NCBI RefSeq assembly: GCF_900177675.1
Contig: NZ_FXWM01000001.1
Coordinates: forward strand, 4,349,001 to 4,413,000
Length of the DNA: 64,000 bases
Direction: 5' to 3'
Source: Bacillus sp. OV166
GTDB lineage: Bacteria > Bacillota > Bacilli > Bacillales > Cytobacillaceae
The notes under the pieces were generated by a model. That model did no database searches. It was not told where the DNA came from and saw nothing but the letters and a program-made list of their open reading frames with translations. The translations under genes were made by a program, and so were the position numbers. This document shows positions 52,784 through 60,350 of this stretch, piece after piece (position 1 is the stretch's first letter; every line of letters begins with the position of its first letter).

Positions 52784-53554
52784 TTAAACTGCCTTAACAT
52801 CAGCATGAAGTAACTGCACTAACTTTTTTACCTGAGCTTGGATGTCGCCTTTTAGAATTTGTCCGGCCTCTTTTTTCTTTGGTAAATAGTAGCCGACGAT
52901 TTTCGACTTCGGCTGAAGATCATCCTCACTAATATCTAAATCCTCAATGTCCAGTCTTTCCAACGGTTTCTTTTTCGCCTTCATAATTCCTGGCAATGAT
53001 GGATAACGAGGTTCATTCAATCCTTGTTGAGCAGTAACTAATATTGGTAAGGAAGAATCAATGATTTCTAAATCACCTTCAACGTCTCTTGCAACTTTAA
53101 CGAAGCTGTCATTAATCTCTAGTTTCGTAATTGTGGCTACATGGGGAATTCCTAGTTCTTCAGCGATACGAGGTCCTACCTGACTCGCACCATTATCAAC
53201 AGACATATTCCCGCCTAAAATAATATCAAAATCTCGTTTTTTGATGGCAGCCGCTAATATTTTGGCAATCCCCTGCTCGTCCAACGGCAGGTCATCTTCA
53301 TTTTCAATCAGTACACCATTGTCGGCTCCCATGGCAAGTGCTGTGCGTAATGCACTTTCAGCTTCTGATGGACCAATTGACATAACTGTTACCTCTCCAC
53401 CGTGCACCTCTTTTAACTTAACAGCCTCCTCAACCGCATATTCGTCATATGGGTTGATAATTAACTGCGCATTGTCGTTAACAACTTCCCCATTTTCAAT
53501 GATTATTTTTTCTTCCGTATCAAATGTTTGTTTCAAAATGACAACTATATTCAT
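52784..53554 (-). CDS. etfB: Electron transfer flavoprotein beta subunit
   Basis: The 256-aa product has VVILKQTFDTEEKIIIENGE, INPYDEYAVEEAVKLKE, ILGGNMSVDNGASQVGPRIA and AQQGLNEPRYPSLPGIMKAK, all EtfB hallmarks. It binds AMP and pairs with EtfA. The gene is 36 bp after the DAO-type gene and 13 bp before the etfA start, so the three are co-expressed. Confidence 0.93.
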   Translation of the reverse strand: MNIVVILKQTFDTEEKIIIENGEVVNDNAQLIINPYDEYAVEEAVKLKEVHGGEVTVMSIGPSEAESALRTALAMGADNGVLIENEDDLPLDEQGIAKILAAAIKKRDFDIILGGNMSVDNGASQVGPRIAEELGIPHVATITKLEINDSFVKVARDVEGDLEIIDSSLPILVTAQQGLNEPRYPSLPGIMKAKKKPLERLDIEDLDISEDDLQPKSKIVGYYLPKKKEAGQILKGDIQAQVKKLVQLLHADVKAV

Positions 53555-53590
53555 CCTTTTTAACCTCCTTTTTCCTAAGAAATTTACTTA

Positions 53591-54817
53591 TTACACGTGG
53601 CTATTAACGGTTGTTGAATATGGATGATCTGGTAAAAGTAAATCATTTTCTTCAAAGCGTGTTAATCGGAAAGGAGCAAGATCAATGCCTTCTTGCTTAC
53701 TTTTCCCTGCCAATACTAGGTCTGCAGTCAATTTCCCCACGCTTGGCGCTATTTTAAATCCGTGTCCGCTGAACCCCGTGCAAAGGTAGGCACCAACAAT
53801 CGGAGTTCGACTTATAAACGGAATTCCATCTGGTGTCACCTCATAGGCTGAAGAGTAACTAGCTAACAACTTAGCTTGTTCGAGCGATGGAAAACAGCTT
53901 AGGAATTTCATAATCGCCTTCTCAATGGCTGCTTCTGTCGCATGCTTAGGGTATTGGTCTGCATCATAATCGGCCGGATCAATATATTGTGGATCCGCAT
54001 GATCGGCATTCCCTAGCAGCAGGTGACCGCTGCATACTTCAGGTTTAATATACTGGTCATGCTTGAAATCTCCAAAAGAAGGAACCGTTCCCATTGAAGC
54101 ACCGGGAGAAATATAAATGAGCTGTGCGCGCTGCCCCTGAACTGGTACATTCACACCCACATTTTTCATAATGTGGTGTGCTCCTACTCCTGCCGCTACA
54201 ATGACATATGGAGTAAAGATTATCTGACCATCAATTGTCTCTACCCCTACAACCTTGCTGCCATCATCACTTGTCAGCACCCTCTTTACACCGCAATGCT
54301 GCTTAATCGTAACTCCCAATGCCCTCGCAGCATCCGCGAATGCTTGGTTGGTTAGGACCGGATCACCATAACCACCTTCAGGTTCATAGGCAAATGCACC
54401 AAATTGTTCCGTATCCAATTGGGGCCAAATTTCCTTCCTAACTACTTCCTTGGATACTATTCCAGTATTTACGCCATTTTTCTTTTGCATTTCTACATTC
54501 TTTTTCAATATTTCAATATTCTCATGATCGACTCCAAACATATATCCAACAGGCTGGTAGCCGACTTCATTTCCTAAAATCTCTTCTGCGTATTTAAAGG
54601 TTTCCAAACTTTGTACAGCCATCCGCGTTAATAGTGGATAGCTGTAATGACCACGAAGTACACCACTTGATTGGCCGGTTGCCCCTGAACCGATTGCATT
54701 TTTCTCTAAAACGACAATGTTTTTTACATTTCTCTTGGCAAGCTCATAGGCCGTGCTGCACCCCATTAATCCCGCGCCGATTATGACAACATCAGCTGTC
54801 TTTGGCAAATTACTCAT
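53591..54817 (-). CDS. DAO-family FAD dehydrogenase, probable ETF-linked amine/amino-acid dehydrogenase
   Basis: I use MSNLPKTADVVIIGAGLMGC as start, following AGAGAGG and a GTG four codons earlier. The 408-aa product has the GAGLMGCSTAYELAKRN dinucleotide motif, SGATGQSSGVLRGHYSYPLL, VIVAAGVGAHHIMKNVGVNV and GFSGHGFKIAPSVGKLTADL at the C-terminus. These fit sarcosine/dimethylglycine-dehydrogenase or glycine-oxidase relatives. Directly followed by etfBA, it should pass electrons to ETF rather than oxygen. The substrate is unknown; diaminobutyrate or an N-acyl derivative is conceivable. Confidence 0.85.
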   Translation of the reverse strand: MSNLPKTADVVIIGAGLMGCSTAYELAKRNVKNIVVLEKNAIGSGATGQSSGVLRGHYSYPLLTRMAVQSLETFKYAEEILGNEVGYQPVGYMFGVDHENIEILKKNVEMQKKNGVNTGIVSKEVVRKEIWPQLDTEQFGAFAYEPEGGYGDPVLTNQAFADAARALGVTIKQHCGVKRVLTSDDGSKVVGVETIDGQIIFTPYVIVAAGVGAHHIMKNVGVNVPVQGQRAQLIYISPGASMGTVPSFGDFKHDQYIKPEVCSGHLLLGNADHADPQYIDPADYDADQYPKHATEAAIEKAIMKFLSCFPSLEQAKLLASYSSAYEVTPDGIPFISRTPIVGAYLCTGFSGHGFKIAPSVGKLTADLVLAGKSKQEGIDLAPFRLTRFEENDLLLPDHPYSTTVNSHV

Positions 54818-54915
54818 CACTGTCCACACCTCTCTTACATATTGTTAAGATTTTTCAGGAATATCCTAAATCTTCTGGATTTATCTTAACTCTCCGTTCT
54901 AGAACAAGTCATTAG

Positions 54916-54959
54916 ACATTTTGTTGGAACTATTTTTATGAACTTTCGACATTTTGAAG
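54916..54959 (-). promoter_or_regulatory. Candidate regulator sites upstream of the DAO-etfBA operon
   Basis: GACATTTTGTTGG and TTCGACATTTTGAAG stand as direct repeats about 33 bp apart. The second matches sites before ehuB and pucR1 at 56856-56900. Confidence 0.4.
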
Positions 54960-54984
54960 TTTGGTATTATTTTCACCATGCAAA

Positions 54985-55010
54985 AAGGACAGGCAAAAAT
55001 GCCTGTCCTT
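54985..55010 (-). terminator. Terminator after pucR-like gene 1
   Basis: AAGGACAGGCA and TGCCTGTCCTT form a perfect 11-bp stem with a 4-nt loop, followed on the minus strand by TTTTTG. Confidence 0.85.
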
Positions 55011-55032
55011 AAATAAGTTTTCCTTTTCTTTT

Positions 55033-56757
55033 CTATTCTGCCGAAGCCTCGCCTAGCTTCCATAATTTAATACTCAATTCTAACAGGAATCTATCTTCTG
55101 GATCGAATAACGAAAGATTAGTTAATGACTCGATTTTCTTCAATCGATAAAGTAAGGTATGCCGGTGTAGATGTAGATCCCTTGCCGTCTGACTTGTTTT
55201 CCCTTGATTTGCATTGTAAACCATTGCTGTTTCAATTAAGTTTGCGTTTTTTTGTTCATCGTACTTTATAAGGGATTGGATCGTATGATTGACAATCTCA
55301 CTCATCTCTTTATCATTCGCAATTCTTAATAGCGCACGTTCCATTCTTGTATCCTCATATTTTGTACAACTGCCTGCCCCGTCTTTCTTTCTACCTATAT
55401 GCAAAGCTTTTTGAGCATCGATAAAGCTCTCTGAAAACCTTTTCTCGCCCTCGTGACATCTGCCTATTCCCCAAGACAAAATTACCCCGGGTAATAATTT
55501 ATTTAAGCGTCGATTTAATAAATCAAGAAAGTTATGTACTTTATCAAATTTACTTGTAAATGAAGACTCTACAAATAAAATAATGTCATTTCGATGATCT
55601 GTCGTCATTACCTTTTGCTTTGCCATATTAGCAGCAAGAAAAATTTCATCCTGAATATAGAGAAGCATGCTTTCTTTCCATCGTTCGTAGGATGTATCTG
55701 AATAATTTCTTTGATAGAGCTCCTTTAAGTTTTCAGGAGTCCCGATTAGACAAATATAGGGAAGCTCCAATACATAGCCAAGCGATTTTGCCTGTGAAAT
55801 TTTTTGGTCCCAGCTGGAAAAATCCCCCTCTGCTAGACTCCAAACAAAATCCCCTCTTAGTTTCATTTTTATTTCTTCAATCGTATTTTCACGAAGGAAC
55901 CACATCGCAAGGACAGTAGAAGCATGCTCCAGAACAGTAACATTTTGTATAGATAGAAAGGACTCTACTTTTGTTTCATCTTTAATTTCAATGTTCAGAT
56001 ACCCTTGAAGTCGATTCGTCGACTGGATGGGGATTTGTAAAATAACACTATTTAAGAGATTAATTCTTTCGATTCTAGTAAGCAGTGGATGTTGGCTATT
56101 CATTAACGATATTCGCGAGACAACTTCTTTGGTAGACGTATGATGATTCCATTTTTCAATTAAATCCTTCGCATTCATACTTTTTCCTTTAATTACATTG
56201 GCTTTATCAACAATAATGAGAGACTGACTTAATTTTTCTCCCACAAAATCCGCGATCTTTGATAGATTTTGATTGCTCAGTATCATATTCAAAAGCGTTT
56301 GTTGGATGTTTTCAACTATTTGCATTTCTTTGTTTTGATCTCTATTTATCTTATTCATAATGGAATGGGAAATTTCAGCAAAGCGTATTTCCCACGGGAT
56401 TTCTATAATTGGAAACTCCTTGTCTTCTGCAAACATAAGCACGCTTTTCGGAATTTCACTAATATACTTACCTTTTGCAATTGCAAGGGCCGAGGCACCT
56501 GAATCATAGACACTTTCAACAAATTGATGAAAAACTTCCATGTCATTGCCTGAACCTGCACCGGTATTAAGAACAAATTCATTTTTACGAATATAATTTT
56601 CTACAGGAATATCCATAATAGAAACCCATTCTACTGGCTGTTTAGACAACTTGTTTACTGCTGTTCTTACTTTGGCCCCACGTAATATATCTAGATCCAG
56701 AACATCCTGTATTGTCAGCACTTGTCTTAAAACCCCAAAAAAATTATTTTTCAACAT
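55033..56757 (-). CDS. PucR-family transcriptional regulator 1
   Basis: The 574-aa product has the N-terminal PucR purine-catabolism-like domain (about 12-125: LTIQDVLDLDILRGAKVRTA, VEWVSIMDIPVENYIRKNEF), a GGDEF-like middle (about 290-480) and a C-terminal HTH (ARDLHLHRHTLLYRLKKIES) with the LSLFDPEDRFLLELSIKLW tail. It lies divergent from ehuB, with a palindromic candidate operator in between. Ectoine clusters in proteobacteria use EnuR (MocR type) instead; PucR control of this island is inference from position. Confidence 0.9.
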   Translation of the reverse strand: MLKNNFFGVLRQVLTIQDVLDLDILRGAKVRTAVNKLSKQPVEWVSIMDIPVENYIRKNEFVLNTGAGSGNDMEVFHQFVESVYDSGASALAIAKGKYISEIPKSVLMFAEDKEFPIIEIPWEIRFAEISHSIMNKINRDQNKEMQIVENIQQTLLNMILSNQNLSKIADFVGEKLSQSLIIVDKANVIKGKSMNAKDLIEKWNHHTSTKEVVSRISLMNSQHPLLTRIERINLLNSVILQIPIQSTNRLQGYLNIEIKDETKVESFLSIQNVTVLEHASTVLAMWFLRENTIEEIKMKLRGDFVWSLAEGDFSSWDQKISQAKSLGYVLELPYICLIGTPENLKELYQRNYSDTSYERWKESMLLYIQDEIFLAANMAKQKVMTTDHRNDIILFVESSFTSKFDKVHNFLDLLNRRLNKLLPGVILSWGIGRCHEGEKRFSESFIDAQKALHIGRKKDGAGSCTKYEDTRMERALLRIANDKEMSEIVNHTIQSLIKYDEQKNANLIETAMVYNANQGKTSQTARDLHLHRHTLLYRLKKIESLTNLSLFDPEDRFLLELSIKLWKLGEASAE

Positions 56758-56855
56758 AGATAAATGTAAATATGAAGGTGTAACAAAGGTAATATCGGTA
56801 TTTTCAAATTTTACATTATTAAGAATTTACCATCAATACAATTAATAGTTTCCAA

Positions 56856-56900
56856 CTTCAAAATGTAGAAAAAACAACTAACAATTTCGACATTTTGGCA
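56856..56900. promoter_or_regulatory. Interrupted palindrome between pucR-like gene 1 and ehuB
   Basis: CTTCAAAATGTAGAA at 56856-56870 and TTCGACATTTTGGCA at 56886-56900 form CAAAATGTAGAA-N15-TTCGACATTTTG, with one mismatch between the arms. The arm TTCKACATTTTGAAG recurs at 54945-54959. The place and symmetry suit a PucR-type or other dimeric regulator site. Confidence 0.5.
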
Positions 56901-56975
56901 ATAGTCAATAAATAGTTGAAAAGCTACACTTAGGTTAAGTTTCGGAAAAATCAGAAAAATAATAGGAGGAAAAAA

Positions 56976-57860
56976 ATGAAAAAACTACTTTCTATTCTAG
57001 GCATGCTTATGTTGCTAGTTTTGACTGCCTGTCAAGGAACCAACTCAGTATCAAATGAAACAAATGGCTCATCACAGTCAACCTTAGAAAAAGTAAAAAG
57101 TAATGGCGTTGTTACGATCGGATTTGCAAATGAGAAACCTTATGCTTATCAAGATAGTAATGGAAAGATTACTGGCGAGGCAGTTGAGGTGACCCGTGCA
57201 GTATTAAAAAATTTAGGAGTCAAAGAGGTGAAAGGTGTCCTTACAGAATTTGGATCATTAATTCCTGGCCTCAAAGCCAAGCGATTTGATATGATTACAG
57301 CTGGAATGTTTATTAAACCAGATCGTTGTGAACAAGTAAGCTTCGCAAATCCAGAATACACCATTGGGGCAGCATTAGGAGTAAAAGCAAATAACCCACT
57401 TAGACTAACAAGCTACGAAGATATTAAGTCAAATCCTGATGCTAAAGTCGGTGTCATGGCGGGTGCAATTGAACATGATTATTTAAAGAAATCAGGGATT
57501 TCAGACAAACAAATCACAATCATTCCAGATATTCCATCGGCTGTACAAGCCCTTCTTGCGAATCGAGTAGATGCCATTACGATGACAGGTCCTTCATTGG
57601 AAGCGATGTTAGAAAGTGCTGGAAGTAAGGATATTGATAGAGTAAAGGATTTTAAACAGCCAATTATTGATGGGAAACCAACTCAAGGTTTTGGAGGATC
57701 TGCCTTCCGTTTAGAAGATACTGAATTCCGTGATGCCTTTAATGGAGAGTTGGAAAAGTTAAAGGATTCTGGAGAATTACTAAAAATTATTAGTCCCTTT
57801 GGATTCTCTGAAAACGAACTCCCTGGTGATATGACAACGGAACAACTTTGTAAATCGTAA
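56976..57860 (+). CDS. ehuB: Ectoine/hydroxyectoine ABC transporter substrate-binding lipoprotein
   Basis: The 294-aa product has a lipoprotein signal with Cys19 (LMLLVLTACQG) and the type 2 periplasmic binding fold. VTIGFANEKPYAYQDSNGKI, GVLTEFGSLIPGLKAKRFDM and ITAGMFIKPDRCEQVSFANP fit EhuB as I remember it, including the ligand-binding aromatic and acidic residues of the FANExPYxY and AxxMxIxPxRC segments. ATAGGAGG precedes the ATG. It is alone on the plus strand and convergent with the ehuCDA genes, an unusual split of this transporter. Confidence 0.88.
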   Translation: MKKLLSILGMLMLLVLTACQGTNSVSNETNGSSQSTLEKVKSNGVVTIGFANEKPYAYQDSNGKITGEAVEVTRAVLKNLGVKEVKGVLTEFGSLIPGLKAKRFDMITAGMFIKPDRCEQVSFANPEYTIGAALGVKANNPLRLTSYEDIKSNPDAKVGVMAGAIEHDYLKKSGISDKQITIIPDIPSAVQALLANRVDAITMTGPSLEAMLESAGSKDIDRVKDFKQPIIDGKPTQGFGGSAFRLEDTEFRDAFNGELEKLKDSGELLKIISPFGFSENELPGDMTTEQLCKS

Positions 57861-57904
57861 TGTATAGAAACAGCCAATGTTTCTGCTAAAACATTATATA
57901 GAAC

Positions 57905-57954
57905 AAAAAGATCCCCTTAGGCCGATGATTTATCGGAACTAAGGGGATCTTTTT
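57905..57954. terminator. Bidirectional terminator between ehuB and ehuA
   Basis: AAAAAGATCCCCTTAG and CTAAGGGGATCTTTTT form a perfect 16-bp stem; the loop can pair further (CCGATGATTTATCGG). Confidence 0.9.
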
Positions 57955-57959
57955 GACTG

Positions 57960-58775
57960 CTATCTCATTCTTTTTAAGAAGGCCTGAAGACGCTCACTTT
58001 TTGGATTTTCAAAGACCTCTTGTGGAGGTCCTTGTTCGACGATTTTCCCGCCATCCGTAAAGATGACTCGATCGGCAACATCTTTTGCAAAGTCCATTTC
58101 ATGGGTTACTAATATCATAGCCATATCACCCTCAGCAGCAATTTCTCGAATCACATCAAGTACCTCACCAACTAGCTCTGGATCAAGAGCTGACGTTGGT
58201 TCATCAAACAGCATGATTTTTGGACGCATCACTAGCGCACGCGCAATAGCAACACGCTGTTGTTGTCCACCCGATAATTGAGCAGGATAGTTATTTAATT
58301 TACTCCCTAACCCTACCTTCTCTAACATGGCTTTCGATCGATCCTCAGCATCTTTTCTGCTCATTCCAAGCACATTTACTGGAGCCTCGATACAGTTTCG
58401 CAAAACCGTCATATGTGGAAAAAGATTAAATTGCTGAAACACCATACCAATTTGTCCTCGCATTTTATGTAAGTGCTTCTCATCTGCTTTAACCAGTTTC
58501 CCCTTCACCTCTTTGTGCCAGAGAGGCTCACCGTTAATTTCAATAACTCCTGAGGTAGGTTGCTCCAATGTCATTAAAAGCCTGATTAAGGTTGTTTTGC
58601 CTGATCCACTTGGTCCAATAATCGCCATTTTTTCACCTGGAGATACAGCGAAATCTAACTCACGAATTACCTTAATATCACCGAATGATTTACTTACCTG
58701 TTTATATGAAACTAATGGAGTTACTGTGTTCACTGCTAATTTCTCAATAAATTCGAGTTTTTTAACTGCCAGCAT
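57960..58775 (-). CDS. ehuA: Ectoine ABC transporter ATP-binding protein
   Basis: The 271-aa ATPase has Walker A IIGPSGSGKTTLIRLL, the Q-loop MVFQQFNLFPHMTVLRN, signature LSGGQQQRVAIARALV, Walker B IMLFDEPTSALDPE and the H-loop LVTHEM, the set of polar-amino-acid-type importers. Its ATG overlaps the ehuD stop (TAATG). A start at GTG 16 codons in is possible, but the overlap favours the first ATG. Confidence 0.9.
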   Translation of the reverse strand: MLAVKKLEFIEKLAVNTVTPLVSYKQVSKSFGDIKVIRELDFAVSPGEKMAIIGPSGSGKTTLIRLLMTLEQPTSGVIEINGEPLWHKEVKGKLVKADEKHLHKMRGQIGMVFQQFNLFPHMTVLRNCIEAPVNVLGMSRKDAEDRSKAMLEKVGLGSKLNNYPAQLSGGQQQRVAIARALVMRPKIMLFDEPTSALDPELVGEVLDVIREIAAEGDMAMILVTHEMDFAKDVADRVIFTDGGKIVEQGPPQEVFENPKSERLQAFLKRMR

Positions 58776-59479
58776 TATGCCGCCACTCCCTTTTGTTTAG
58801 ATTTTTTTCCTTTTTTCACTATTATTCTTCGATTCAGTTTCCCTTCTAATTTATTAATGAGTAGTGCGGATGGATAGCTTAGTAGTAAGAATAGTAATCC
58901 GACAATCGTGAATGGTTCCAAATAACGAAATGAGCCAGAACCTGCAATTTTTGCCGTTTGCAACATTTCAACCACAGTGATAGCTGAAAGTATTGGGGTA
59001 TCTTTAAACATTGATATTAGATAGTTACCTAGCATTGGTATAATAGGCGGGATGGCTTGTGGAAGGATTACCTTCGTCCATTTCTGGCTGAGAGTGAAAT
59101 TAAGGGCTGTTGCAGCCTCCCATTGTCCACGTGGAACAGCATTAATTCCTGAACGATAAATCTCTGCACAATACGTGCTGTAATGAACACCTAATGCAAG
59201 TGTTCCAGCAACAAAAGGGGATAAAGATATGCCGTAAAATGGTAACACATAGAACACAAAGAATAGTTGTACGAGCGGCGGAGTTGCCCTGATAAATTCA
59301 CTTACCCCAATCACGAGCCATGTAAGTGGTTTGAATGGTGATCGGCGAAGTACTGCTAATACTAGGCCTAGTATCATAGCTAATCCAAATGCAACAATAG
59401 TTGCTGCCAATGTAGTCCACATTGCATCAAAGATAACTGGAAATACCTCCAAAGCATAATCCAAATCAAAGATATTCAT
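58775..59479 (-). CDS. ehuD: Ectoine ABC transporter permease
   Basis: The 234-aa product starts at MNIFDLDYALEVFPVIFDAM, 7 nt after TAGGAGG; a GTG three codons upstream overlaps this site. It has five membrane segments and the EAA-type loop (YRSGINAVPRGQWEAATALN, followed by LPQAIPPIIPMLGNYLI). It belongs to the His/Glu/ectoine permease group and pairs with EhuC. It begins one base after the ehuC gene. Confidence 0.88.
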   Translation of the reverse strand: MNIFDLDYALEVFPVIFDAMWTTLAATIVAFGLAMILGLVLAVLRRSPFKPLTWLVIGVSEFIRATPPLVQLFFVFYVLPFYGISLSPFVAGTLALGVHYSTYCAEIYRSGINAVPRGQWEAATALNFTLSQKWTKVILPQAIPPIIPMLGNYLISMFKDTPILSAITVVEMLQTAKIAGSGSFRYLEPFTIVGLLFLLLSYPSALLINKLEGKLNRRIIVKKGKKSKQKGVAA

Positions 59480-59480
59480 T

Positions 59481-60140
59481 TTAAACACCTCCTAGAGAAG
59501 TTTTATGCTCTAGCCAACGAGCCACTATAATAAGAGGCAGGGCAATGAAAAAATAAATTATGAGCAATGATGTGAAGATTTCGGTTGTTTGTCCCACATA
59601 GGTATTACGCATGGTTAGGGCCTGATACGTTAGATCACCGAGCGTTATTAAAGAGACAAGTGAAGTTCCCTTCATTAATTCGATCGATATATTCCCAAAA
59701 CCGGGAAGCATGATTTTTATTGCTTGGGGGAGAATAATATTCCTCATTCTTTGAAAAGGAGTCAAATTCAAGGCAATCGCTGCTTCCATTTGACCTTTAG
59801 GAATAGAAAGAATTGCCCCGCGAACAATCTCTGATGCATAAGCACCGTAGCATAAAGACATAGCAATCACACCTGCCGCAAGCGCAGATAATTCGATGCC
59901 GAAAAATGGCAGTACAAAGTATATCCAGAACAATTGAACAAGCAGTGAGGTTCCCCGGAATATTTCAATGTAAAACGTACTAATTCCCCTTATCATTTTA
60001 TTTTTAGATAGCTTTCCAAGACCTGCAATAAATGCAATTAAGTAGGTAAAAATGATAGACAACACAAGGACTTGCAATGTAACCTTTGCTCCATTTAATA
60101 AAGATGGTAATAGTTCAACATACGTATTAATAGAAGTCAC
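59481..60140 (-). CDS. ehuC: Ectoine ABC transporter permease
   Basis: The 219-aa product has five membrane segments and the EAA loop VRGAILSIPKGQMEAAIALN followed by ILPQAIKIMLPGFGNISIEL. IEIFRGTSLLVQLFWIYFVL and ELSALAAGVIAMSLCYGAYA are typical of EhuC-type permeases. It is the first gene of ehuCDA; the promoter lies in 60141-60275. Confidence 0.88.
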   Translation of the reverse strand: MTSINTYVELLPSLLNGAKVTLQVLVLSIIFTYLIAFIAGLGKLSKNKMIRGISTFYIEIFRGTSLLVQLFWIYFVLPFFGIELSALAAGVIAMSLCYGAYASEIVRGAILSIPKGQMEAAIALNLTPFQRMRNIILPQAIKIMLPGFGNISIELMKGTSLVSLITLGDLTYQALTMRNTYVGQTTEIFTSLLIIYFFIALPLIIVARWLEHKTSLGGV

Positions 60141-60277
60141 TTCCTTTCGAAAATTATTAAATAATTTGAATTTTTAAAACATTAGAGCGTTATTTATATT
60201 TTAGTTAAACACTCTCTATTCAACAATGATAATTTTGTATGAATTTATTTAATAATTTTAGCCAATTTAAACAATAA

Positions 60278-60336
60278 ACTATCTAAATACAAAAAAAGTC
60301 AGCTAGGGTAGCTGGCTTTTTTTGTATTTAGATAGT
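60278..60336 (-). terminator. Long hairpin terminator after pucR-like gene 2
   Basis: A 27-bp stem (60278-60304 and 60310-60336, one mismatch) with a 5-nt loop contains an A-run on one arm and a T-run on the other, so it works in both directions. The core is GTCAGCT-AGGGT-AGCTGGC. Confidence 0.8.
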
Positions 60337-60350
60337 ATTATCTCTTGGTA

